Source: JACQAI01 sp035507915 | Lineage (GTDB): Bacteria; Pseudomonadota; Alphaproteobacteria; Elsterales; Elsteraceae | DNA length: 14,598 nucleotides | Reading direction: 5' to 3' | Assembly (NCBI GenBank): GCA_035507915.1 | Contig: DATJNS010000065.1 | Coordinates: forward strand, 1-14,598 | Shown: positions 6,140 through 13,378 of the stretch, one piece after another | Numbering within the stretch: the first letter of the stretch is position 1 | Layout: every line of letters starts with the position of its first letter | The notes under the pieces: generated by a model | The model's input: the letters and a program-made list of their open reading frames with translations, nothing else | Databases searched by the model: none | Told to the model about the DNA's origin: nothing | Made by a program: the position numbers and the translations under genes

Positions 6140-9100
6140 ATGACACAGGGCAACCGGCCGTGGCGGCCGTTTCTCATGATGGCCCTCCCGTTGGCGGGCC
6201 TCGTGACAGTGGTCGCGCTCCTGACCGGTCAAGTGCGGGTCGACACGGCGCTGCAGCGCATTGGCGCCGACGAGTTCACGCGCGTCCGCCTGGGAAAGAC
6301 GGTGCTCGTCGCCGCGCTCGAGACGCATCGACGGCATTTGACGTCGCTCCGCACGGAGCGACCGGTACGGGCCGCGATCGAGGACGCGAGCCCGGCCAAT
6401 CTCGCCGGCATGTCCGATGCCTTCGCGTCGCTGCTCGAGCGCAACCCGGAGTACGACCAGGCCCGATGGATCGACGAGACCGGCCGGGAGCAGGTCCGAG
6501 TCGATCGCAAGCCCGACGGCATCGGGGTCGTGGTCGTTGCCGCGCCCGACCTTCGCGACCGATCCGCGCGCGATTTTTTCGCCGACACCGTCAACCTGGC
6601 GATCGGCGAGACCTTCATCTCGCAGCTCGACCTCGGCAACGAGACGACCGCGACCGCCAACAAACCGACATTGCGCTTCGTGACCGCGATCGCCGATCGC
6701 GCCGGCAAGCGCCGCGGCATCCTGGTCATCAACGATCTGGCCGGTCCGATGCTCGACGAGTTCAGCCGCACCACCGGCTTCGACGATCGGCACGTCATGC
6801 TGCTCGATCGGCAAGGCCACCGACTGGCCGGTCCGGATCAGGCCGACGTCGCGTCCGGACGCGCGCTGACCCTGGGGGATCGGTTCCCGACGGCGTGGGC
6901 CCGCATCGGCCAATCGGAATACGGCCAGGCGCTCGAACCGAGCGGCCTGTGGACGTGGGAGACGATCGCGCTGCAGACGGCCGGCTCGAAATCACTGGCC
7001 GCGCCCCACGCGCCGACCTGGATCGTGGTCTCTCATCCGGCGGCAGAGACGATTCGCTCGCTGCGCCTGCGCGTTTGGCTTCCGACGGCGGCGATCGGCG
7101 CCCTCGCCGTGCTGTTGCTCACGGCGCTTAGCTGGCTTGCCGCGGTGCGCACCCAACAGAAGCGCGACGCTCTCACGGCCGTGGCGGCCGCCGCGGCAAG
7201 CCGGCGCCGCGTCGCCGAGCTGGAGGAGGCGCAGAAGGTCGGCGCGCGGCTGACGGCAATCATCGAGTCGACCTTGGACGCCATCATCGGCAAGAAGCTC
7301 GACGGCACGATCACGAGCTGGAATCCGGGTGCCGAACGGCTGTTCGGCTACCGGGCCGACGAGGCGATCGGACGCAACGTCCTGATGCTGGTCTCGCCGG
7401 ACCGGGAACCGGAAGAGCGGACGATCCTCGAGCGGATCGGCCGCGGCGAGACGATCGCCCATTTCGATACCGTGCGCCGACACAAGGACGGCTACCAGAT
7501 CGACGTCTCCGTGACGATCTCGCCGATCCGGGACGCCGTCGGCAGAGTCATCGGAGCGTCCAAGATCGCACGCGACATCACCGACGCCAAACGCGCCGAG
7601 GCGACGTTGCGCGAGCGCGAGGCACGGCTCAACGCGGTGATCGATACCGCGGTCGACGGCATCATCATCATCGACGGGACCGCCACGGTGCAGGTGTTCA
7701 ACCGCGCCTGCGAGGTCCTGTTCGGCTATCGGGCCGCCGAGGTGATCGGGCAGAACGTCAAGATGCTGATGCCGGAGCCCTATCGCGGCGAGCACGACGG
7801 CTACGTCGCGAACTACCGCAAGTCCGGCGTGAAGAAAATCATCGGCATCGGCCGCGAGGTCGTCGGCCTGCGCAAGGACGGCACGACCTTCCCGATGGAG
7901 GTGTCGGTCGGCCAGGCGGTGCACGGCGACGCGCCGGTGTTCGTCGGCATCATGCGCGACATCACCGAGGCCAAGCGCGCCACGCTCGAGCTCGAGCGGC
8001 ACCGTGAGCATCTCGAGGAGCTGGTCGCGGCACGCACCGCCGAGATCGCCGAGACCACCGGGCGGCTCCAGGAGCGCGAGAAATTCATCACGACCATCAC
8101 CGACAATCTGCCCGGCATGGTCGGGTATTGGGACCGCGATCTGCGTTGCCGCTTCGCCAACCACGCCTACGTCGATTGGCTGGGCCGCACGCCGGAGCAA
8201 ATGCTCGGCACCTTCATGCAGGCGGTGCTGGGCGATGCGGAATTCGAACGCCGCCGCTCGGTGATCGAGGCGGCGCTGGCGGGCGAGCCGCAGCGATTCG
8301 AGGTCGAGCTCCGCAAGCCGTCGGGCGAACTCGGCGCCATCCTCATGCACTACATCCCGGACCGCAGGGGTGAGGAGGTCGTCGGCTTCTTCGTCCTGGC
8401 GATCGACGTGACGCCGCTCAAGCGCGCCGAAGCCCAGCTGCGCCAGACCAACGACAGGCTCGCGGACGCGCTGGCCGCGGCCGAAGGCGCCAACCTCGCC
8501 AAGAGCCAGTTCCTCGCCAACATGAGCCATGAGATCCGCACGCCGATGAATGGCGTGCTCGGCATGCTCGAAATTCTCACCCACACCAAGCTCGACGACG
8601 ATCAGATCCGAATCGTCGGCACGATCGGCGGCTCGGCGCGCTCGCTGCTCGAGATCATCAACGACATCCTCGATCTGTCGAAGATCGAGGCGGGTCAGCT
8701 CAAGGTCGAGGCCATCGCGGCCGATCCGACCGAGATCATCGAGAGCACGACCCGGCTGTTCCTCGGTGCCGCCGCGGCCAAGGACCTCATTCTGCGCTGC
8801 TTCGTCGCGCCGACGGTGCGCGGCGAGTACCTGACGGACCCGACGCGCCTGCGCCAGATCCTCAGCAACCTGGTCAGCAACGCGATCAAGTTCACGTCGC
8901 GCGGCGGCGTCACGATCAGCGCGGACATCGAGCCGAACGACGGCGGCGCGGCGAGCCTCCGCATCGCCGTCGAGGACACCGGCGTCGGGATCTCCCCGGC
9001 GCAGCAGGTGCGGCTGTTCCAGCCCTTCACCCAGGCGGACGATTCGACCGCGCGCAAGTTCGGCGGCACCGGCCTCGGCCTGTCGATCTGCCGGCGGCTC

Positions 9101-10429
9101 GCCGATCTCATGGGCGGCACGATCGAGCTCGACAGCGTCGAGGGCGAAGGCACCCGGGTCACGCTCGCCCTGCCGGCGCGGCCGATCGGCGACCGCGCCG
9201 TCCAAGCGGCGCTCGACCTGAGCGGCGTGCGGGTCGCGCTGGTCACGGCGGACGCGGCCGAGCGCCGGTATCTCGACGCCTATCTCGCCTATTGGGGCGC
9301 CGACGTGACCGTGGTGATGCCGCGCTCGCGCCTGGTCGTGCCGCCGCCCGAGCCCTTCACCCTGGTCCTCGCCCCGGTTTCCTCGATGGCGGAGGCCCGG
9401 CTTGCGGCGGAAGAATCCGACGCGCTTTCCGCCGTATCGCCGCAGCGTTTCGTCTTCTATTCGTATGACGACCCGCCGACCGACAGCAATCCGACGAAGA
9501 ACTCGATCGCGACCACGGCGCTGTCGCGCGCCCGGATCGTCACCGCGGTGGCGGTCGCAGCGGGCCGCAAGAGCCCCGAGATCGAGATCGCCGAGCCGCG
9601 ACCCTTGCACGGGTCGCACCGCACGCCGCCCTCGCGGGATCAGGCGATCCGCGACGGCCGCTTGATATTGCTGGCCGAGGACCATCCGGTGAACCGCGAC
9701 GTGGTCCTGCGCCAGCTGCATCTGCTCGGCTATGCCGCGGACGCCGTCGAGGACGGCGTCGCGGCCTTGGCGGCCTTGGGCCGCACCCGCTACGGCCTGC
9801 TGCTGACCGACTGCAACATGCCCGACATGGACGGGTTCGCGTTGACGCGCTGCATCCGCCAGGGCGAGACCGACGGGCGCCATCTGCCGATCGTCGCGCT
9901 GACCGCCAACGCCTTGGGCGGCGAGGACCAGCGTTGCCTCGCCGCCGGCATGGACGACTATCTGTCCAAACCGGTCGAGATGGCGACGCTCTTCAACCGG
10001 CTGGAGCGCTGGTTGCCCGGCGCGCCGCCGGGCTCGACGCCTTCCGCGCCGGCCCCGACCGCCGGGCCCGTGGCGACCACCGCGACGGCGGCGCCGGTGC
10101 TCGACCTGACTCAGCTGGCGAGCTATTGCGGTGGCGACCAGGCCGCGATCGCCGAGAACCTCAAGCTGTTCGTCGACACCATGAAGTCCGACCTCACGCG
10201 CCTGTCGGCCGCGGCCGCCCAGAGCAACGCCGACGAAACCAAGCTGCTCGCCCATCGCATGAAGGGCGCGGCCCGGATCGTCGGCGGTCATCGCCTCGCG
10301 GCGTGCTGCGAAGCGCTCGAGCGCTCCGCCGGCGCGCGCGACTGGGGCGTCATCGAACGCGACATGCGGCGGCTGGAGGCGGCCAGCGCGCAAATCGCGC
10401 GCCTGTGCGACGAGATGGCGCCGGCTTGA
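6140..10429 (+). CDS. BvgS-type hybrid histidine kinase: Cache-like sensor, three PAS, HisKA, HATPase, pseudo-receiver, REC, Hpt
   Basis: This is a 1429-residue inner-membrane sensor kinase with a full internal phosphorelay. Membrane helices at about 11-29 and 313-336 enclose a periplasmic Cache-like sensor (WIDETG, KPTLRFVTAI and GILVIND segments). Then come PAS1 (371-490), PAS2 (498-614), a coiled coil (614-648) and PAS3 (649-765). HisKA has His797 in MSHEIRTPMNG. The HATPase has Asn914, DTGVG from Asp946 and GGTGLGLS from Gly975. Residues 1027-1150 look like a receiver lacking the acceptor Asp. The true receiver has Asp1224 and Lys1277, and the Hpt has His1372 (AHRMKG). PAS2 carries His552 and Arg572, matching the heme-ligand His and distal Arg of FixL. 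The chain His797-Asp1224-His1372 would pass phosphate to the REC-EAL protein encoded just upstream. The ATG at 6140 has only a weak AGG site, suggesting translation coupled to the upstream gene. Confidence 0.93.
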   Translation: MTQGNRPWRPFLMMALPLAGLVTVVALLTGQVRVDTALQRIGADEFTRVRLGKTVLVAALETHRRHLTSLRTERPVRAAIEDASPANLAGMSDAFASLLERNPEYDQARWIDETGREQVRVDRKPDGIGVVVVAAPDLRDRSARDFFADTVNLAIGETFISQLDLGNETTATANKPTLRFVTAIADRAGKRRGILVINDLAGPMLDEFSRTTGFDDRHVMLLDRQGHRLAGPDQADVASGRALTLGDRFPTAWARIGQSEYGQALEPSGLWTWETIALQTAGSKSLAAPHAPTWIVVSHPAAETIRSLRLRVWLPTAAIGALAVLLLTALSWLAAVRTQQKRDALTAVAAAAASRRRVAELEEAQKVGARLTAIIESTLDAIIGKKLDGTITSWNPGAERLFGYRADEAIGRNVLMLVSPDREPEERTILERIGRGETIAHFDTVRRHKDGYQIDVSVTISPIRDAVGRVIGASKIARDITDAKRAEATLREREARLNAVIDTAVDGIIIIDGTATVQVFNRACEVLFGYRAAEVIGQNVKMLMPEPYRGEHDGYVANYRKSGVKKIIGIGREVVGLRKDGTTFPMEVSVGQAVHGDAPVFVGIMRDITEAKRATLELERHREHLEELVAARTAEIAETTGRLQEREKFITTITDNLPGMVGYWDRDLRCRFANHAYVDWLGRTPEQMLGTFMQAVLGDAEFERRRSVIEAALAGEPQRFEVELRKPSGELGAILMHYIPDRRGEEVVGFFVLAIDVTPLKRAEAQLRQTNDRLADALAAAEGANLAKSQFLANMSHEIRTPMNGVLGMLEILTHTKLDDDQIRIVGTIGGSARSLLEIINDILDLSKIEAGQLKVEAIAADPTEIIESTTRLFLGAAAAKDLILRCFVAPTVRGEYLTDPTRLRQILSNLVSNAIKFTSRGGVTISADIEPNDGGAASLRIAVEDTGVGISPAQQVRLFQPFTQADDSTARKFGGTGLGLSICRRLADLMGGTIELDSVEGEGTRVTLALPARPIGDRAVQAALDLSGVRVALVTADAAERRYLDAYLAYWGADVTVVMPRSRLVVPPPEPFTLVLAPVSSMAEARLAAEESDALSAVSPQRFVFYSYDDPPTDSNPTKNSIATTALSRARIVTAVAVAAGRKSPEIEIAEPRPLHGSHRTPPSRDQAIRDGRLILLAEDHPVNRDVVLRQLHLLGYAADAVEDGVAALAALGRTRYGLLLTDCNMPDMDGFALTRCIRQGETDGRHLPIVALTANALGGEDQRCLAAGMDDYLSKPVEMATLFNRLERWLPGAPPGSTPSAPAPTAGPVATTATAAPVLDLTQLASYCGGDQAAIAENLKLFVDTMKSDLTRLSAAAAQSNADETKLLAHRMKGAARIVGGHRLAACCEALERSAGARDWGVIERDMRRLEAASAQIARLCDEMAPA

Positions 10430-10454
10430 GCGCGCGACGGCCGACAAGCCGAAA

Positions 10455-10483
10455 TTGACAGGCCTGCCCGCCCGGTCGAGAGT
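10455..10483 (+). promoter_or_regulatory. Candidate promoter for the cupin-tag-dehydratase run
   Basis: TTGACA (10455-10460), a perfect -35 in a very G/C-rich spacer, is followed after 17 bases by GAGAGT (10478-10483), a poor -10 (three of six). It lies between the kinase stop and the cupin ribosome site (AGGGAGG). It suggests the cupin gene starts a new transcript. Confidence 0.35.
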
Positions 10484-10507
10484 TTCGCCGGCGCAAGGGA
10501 GGCCGTC

Positions 10508-10840
10508 ATGCAGGATCGCAACCGCGGCAGCTACACGATCTCGGGGCGGGAGACGGTCGCGGAGGGCGCCGACCTGCGCGTCACCATCCTGACGCTCGCC
10601 GCGGGCGAGTGCGTGCCCTGGCACTATCACTCCGAGATCGCCGACACGATGGTGTGCCTCGACGGCCCGATGGTGGTCGAGACGCGCGCGCCGCGCGCCG
10701 CCCACGAGCTGGCGCCCGGCCAGACCTGCACCGTGCCGCCCAAGACCGCGCATTACGTGCACGGCAAGAACGACGGACCGTGCCGCTTCATGATCGTGCA
10801 GGGCGTCGGCGTCTACGACTTCATGCCGGTCGGCGGCTGA
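10508..10840 (+). CDS. Small single-domain cupin protein
   Basis: This 110-residue protein is the size of one cupin barrel. The first cupin motif is seen as WHYH at 38-41 (metal-ligand His39 and His41), with Glu43 and a turn at CLDG. The second motif contributes His82 in PPKTAHYVHG. The metal site therefore looks intact, but the reaction or ligand cannot be predicted. The ATG has a strong AGGGAGG site 6 bases upstream. The stop codon sits in the loop of a hairpin, and the tag gene begins 13 bases later, so the two are probably co-transcribed. Confidence 0.85.
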   Translation: MQDRNRGSYTISGRETVAEGADLRVTILTLAAGECVPWHYHSEIADTMVCLDGPMVVETRAPRAAHELAPGQTCTVPPKTAHYVHGKNDGPCRFMIVQGVGVYDFMPVGG

Positions 10841-10847
10841 GCCGCCG
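10831..10847 (+). other. Hairpin with the cupin stop codon in its loop
   Basis: CGGCGGC (10831-10837) and GCCGCCG (10841-10847) form a seven-base-pair stem whose three-base loop is the TGA stop of the cupin gene. The tag ATG at 10854 follows six bases later without an evident ribosome site. A ribosome terminating on the cupin gene would open the stem, which suggests translational coupling. Confidence 0.4.
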
Positions 10848-10853
10848 CACGCC

Positions 10854-11486
10854 ATGTCGGGCTACTGCCGGATCGCGCCCGGGCACCCGTTGCACGGGCC
10901 CTATCACGACCGCGAGTACGGTTTCGCCTCGCGCGACGAGACCGTGCTGTTCGAGCGGCTGTGCCTGGAGATCATGCAGGCCGGACTGTCGTGGGAGCTG
11001 GTGCTGAAGCGCCGCGCCTCGCTCAACGCCGCGTTCGCGAACTTCGCGGTCGATCGCGTCGCGCGCTTCGGCGCACACGACGTCGCGCGGCTGCTCGGCG
11101 ACCCCGGCATCATCCGCAATCGCCTCAAGGTCGAGGCGGTGATCGACAACGCCCGGCGCGTGCAGGCGCTGCGCGACAGCCACGGCGGCTTCGCCGATTG
11201 GCTCGACGCCCACCAGCCGCGCGACAAGGCGGCCTGGGTCAAGCTGTTCCGCCAGACCTTCCGCTTCACCGGTGGCGAGATCGTCGGCGAGTTTTTGATG
11301 AGCCTCGGCATCCTGCCGGGCGCGCACGCGCCCGACTGCCCGGTCGGCATCAAGCTGGCCAAGCGGCAGCGCCTGCGCGCGAGCCCCAAACCGAAGACTC
11401 GGAGCGTGAGCCCGCAAAGGAAGACGTCACGCGCCACGAAGACCGCGGCGACGCCGCCATCGAAGCGACACGCCGCGAAGCGCTGA
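10854..11486 (+). CDS. tag: DNA-3-methyladenine glycosylase I
   Basis: This base-excision repair enzyme removes 3-methyladenine from alkylated DNA. By comparison with E. coli Tag, the zinc ligands are present: Cys5, His18, His158 and Cys162 (H-x-x-x-C). The catalytic-pocket Glu39 lies in CLEIMQAGLSWE. Other family segments are YHDREYG, GDPGIIRNRLKVEAVI and FMSLGILPG (as EFLMSLGILPG). The core ends near residue 167. Beyond it is a low-complexity tail of about 40 residues rich in Lys, Arg, Ser and Thr, absent from E. coli Tag and possibly a non-specific DNA-binding tail. The ATG at 10854 gives the family N-terminus but lacks a clear ribosome site, so translation is probably coupled to the cupin gene. 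Its TGA overlaps the ATG of the next gene by one base. Confidence 0.94.
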   Translation: MSGYCRIAPGHPLHGPYHDREYGFASRDETVLFERLCLEIMQAGLSWELVLKRRASLNAAFANFAVDRVARFGAHDVARLLGDPGIIRNRLKVEAVIDNARRVQALRDSHGGFADWLDAHQPRDKAAWVKLFRQTFRFTGGEIVGEFLMSLGILPGAHAPDCPVGIKLAKRQRLRASPKPKTRSVSPQRKTSRATKTAATPPSKRHAAKR

Positions 11487-13189
11487 TGGCCACGAGATCC
11501 AACCGCCTGCGCTCGCGCATCACGGTGGACGGGCTCGACCGCACGCCGCACCGCGCGTTCCTGCGCGCCATGGGGGTCGACGACGCGGCGATGGCCAAGC
11601 CGTTCGTCGGCGTGGTGACGACCGACGCCGAGGTCACGCCCTGCACCATGGGGCTGCGCGCCCAGGCCGCCCACGCCAAGGCAGGCGTCAGCGAGACCGG
11701 CGGCACGCCGCGCGAGTTCACCACCATCGCGGTGTCCGACGGGCTGTCGATGAACCACCAAGGCATGAAGTTCAGCCTGATCAGCCGCGAGCTGATCGCC
11801 GACTCGATCGAGGCCGTGGTGCGCGCGCACGCCTACGACGCCCTGGTCGGCTTCGCGGGCTGCGACAAGACATTGCCCGGCATGATGATGGGCATGGTCC
11901 GCTGCAACGTGCCGTCGGTGTTCGTCTACGGCGGCAGCGCCGCGACCGGGCGCTGGCACGGGCGCGACGTCAGCGTGCTCGACAGCTACGAGGCGGTCGG
12001 CGCGGTGATGACCGGCGCCATGCAGGCGGACGAGCTCGACGCGCTCGAGCGCGCCTGCCTGCCGACGATCGGCGCGTGCGCCGGCCAGTTCACCGCCAAC
12101 ACGATGGCGATGGTCGGCGAGGCCTTGGGACTGGCCCTGCCCGGCTCGACCATGGCGCCGGCGCTCGATCCGACGCGACCGGCGCTCGCGCGCCGCGCCG
12201 GCACGACGGTGATGGACATCCTCGCGCGCGGCGGGCCGCTGCCGCGCGAGCTGGTCACGCGCGCCAGCCTGGAGAATGCCGCGGCGGTGGTCGCGGCGAC
12301 CGGCGGCTCGACCAACGCCGCGCTGCACCTGCCGGCGATCGCGCACGAGGCCGGCATCCGCTTCACGCTCGACGACGTCGCCGCGGTGTTCCGGCGCACG
12401 CCGCTGATCGGCGACCTGCGGCCCGGCGGGCGCTTCCACGCCAAGGACGTGTTCGCGATCGGCGGCGTCGGCGTGCTGCTCAAGGAGCTGTTGCGCGGCG
12501 GCCTGGTCGACGGCGCGTGCCCGACCGTCACCGGCGCGACCCTCGCGCAAAGCGTCGCCGACGCGCCGGCGCCCGACGGCGCGGTCGTGCGGCCGCTCGA
12601 GCGCGCGCTCCTGCCGACCGGCGGCGTCGCGGTGCTCAAGGGCAATCTCTGCCCCGACGGCGCGCTGCTCAAGGTCGCGGGGCTCAAGAGCCTGGTGTTC
12701 GAGGGCCCGGCGCGCGTGTTCGACGACGAGGAGGCGTGCGCCAAGGCGGTGGCGGCGCGCCAGTATCGCGCCGGCGAGGTCATCGTCGTGCGCTACGAGG
12801 GTCCGCGCGGCGGCCCGGGCATGCGCGAGATGCTCGGCGTCACCGCGCTGATCTACGGTCAGGGCATGGGCGAGCAGGTCGCGCTCTTGACCGATGGCCG
12901 CTTCTCCGGCGCCACGCGCGGCATGTGCATCGGCTACGCCGGGCCCGAGGCGGCGGTCGGCGGGCCGCTCGCGCTGGTGCGCGACGGCGACCTGATCCGC
13001 ATCGACGGCGCCGCCGGCACGATCGACCTCGCGCTACCCGACGCCGAGCTCGTCGCGCGCCGCGCCGCCTGGCGACCGCCGGCGCGCCCCAGGCTCAGCG
13101 GCCTGCTGCAGAAATACGCCGCATCGGTCGGCCCCGCGCATCTCGGCGCGGTCACCCACGACGGCGCCGTCGACTGGCCCGTGGAGTAG
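11486..13189 (+). CDS. ilvD: Dihydroxy-acid dehydratase (IlvD/Edd family)
   Basis: This Fe-S dehydratase of 567 residues most resembles dihydroxy-acid dehydratase, which converts 2,3-dihydroxy-isovalerate or 2,3-dihydroxy-3-methylvalerate to the 2-keto acid in branched-chain amino acid synthesis. Three cluster cysteines are visible: Cys53 (TPCTMG), Cys126 (GCDKTLPG, with Lys128) and Cys198 (GACAGQFTANTM). Further family marks are AVSDGLSMNHQGMKFSL, GGSTNAALHL, EGPRGGPGMREML and DGRFSGATRG. The ATG at 11486 overlaps the tag stop as TGATG; the frame upstream of it is only a shadow of tag. With no other ilv genes nearby but two hydroxyacid dehydrogenases and a LacI-type repressor in the window, a sugar-acid dehydratase role remains possible. 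The sequence motifs favour IlvD. Confidence 0.88.
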   Translation: MATRSNRLRSRITVDGLDRTPHRAFLRAMGVDDAAMAKPFVGVVTTDAEVTPCTMGLRAQAAHAKAGVSETGGTPREFTTIAVSDGLSMNHQGMKFSLISRELIADSIEAVVRAHAYDALVGFAGCDKTLPGMMMGMVRCNVPSVFVYGGSAATGRWHGRDVSVLDSYEAVGAVMTGAMQADELDALERACLPTIGACAGQFTANTMAMVGEALGLALPGSTMAPALDPTRPALARRAGTTVMDILARGGPLPRELVTRASLENAAAVVAATGGSTNAALHLPAIAHEAGIRFTLDDVAAVFRRTPLIGDLRPGGRFHAKDVFAIGGVGVLLKELLRGGLVDGACPTVTGATLAQSVADAPAPDGAVVRPLERALLPTGGVAVLKGNLCPDGALLKVAGLKSLVFEGPARVFDDEEACAKAVAARQYRAGEVIVVRYEGPRGGPGMREMLGVTALIYGQGMGEQVALLTDGRFSGATRGMCIGYAGPEAAVGGPLALVRDGDLIRIDGAAGTIDLALPDAELVARRAAWRPPARPRLSGLLQKYAASVGPAHLGAVTHDGAVDWPVE

Positions 13190-13249
13190 CATGCACTACA
13201 GCGGCATAGAGGATACGAAGGGACCTCGGATTGAGCCGTGCCCCCAGAG

Positions 13250-13325
13250 CGTCATTGCGAGCCGAAGGCGAAGCAATCCAGACCGCGCTCTGGATTGCTT
13301 CGTCGCTGCGCTCCTCGCAATGACG
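13250..13325. repeat. REP-type palindromic element
   Basis: This is a near-perfect inverted repeat. The outer arms are CGTCATTGCGAG (13250-13261) and CTCGCAATGACG (13314-13325). The inner arms are GAAGCAATCCAGA (13270-13282) and TCTGGATTGCTTC (13289-13301), around a six-base loop. Elements of this form are dispersed in intergenic spaces of many alphaproteobacterial chromosomes. It follows the dehydratase gene by 60 bases and may fold in RNA as a terminator or 3'-end stabiliser. Peptides read through it are artefacts. Confidence 0.85.
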
Positions 13326-13330
13326 GCTCC

Positions 13331-13354
13331 CTCTGTGTTCTCTGTGTCTCTGTG
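13331..13354. repeat. CTCTGTG triplet repeat
   Basis: Three CTCTGTG copies lie at 13331-13337, 13340-13346 and 13348-13354, separated by two and one bases and followed by GTGA. From memory, strings of this type (the other strand reads CACAGAGACACAGAG) occur between genes in many unrelated bacteria. The copies lie directly after the REP palindrome and 25 bases before the next start codon, so they would be in that gene's leader. Confidence 0.7.
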
Positions 13355-13378
13355 GTGAACGTCAGGAAAGAGGACGCC

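Noticed and set aside
4793..6913. A 706-residue minus-strand open frame opposite the REC-EAL gene and kinase start
   Set aside because: Low-complexity composition, no recognisable motif, and it spans two real plus-strand genes.
4963..7131. A 722-residue plus-strand open frame across the REC-EAL/kinase junction
   Set aside because: It is another frame of the same DNA, Arg-rich and without domains; a fused protein is not supported.
6992..10855. A 1287-residue open frame on the minus strand opposite the hybrid kinase gene
   Set aside because: It is a shadow of G/C-rich coding sequence: the translation is Arg/Asp/Ala/His-rich with no domains, while the plus strand encodes a complete kinase.
12076..13209. 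A 377-residue plus-strand open frame within the dehydratase gene
   Set aside because: It is an Arg-rich alternative frame of a gene whose own frame shows all family motifs.
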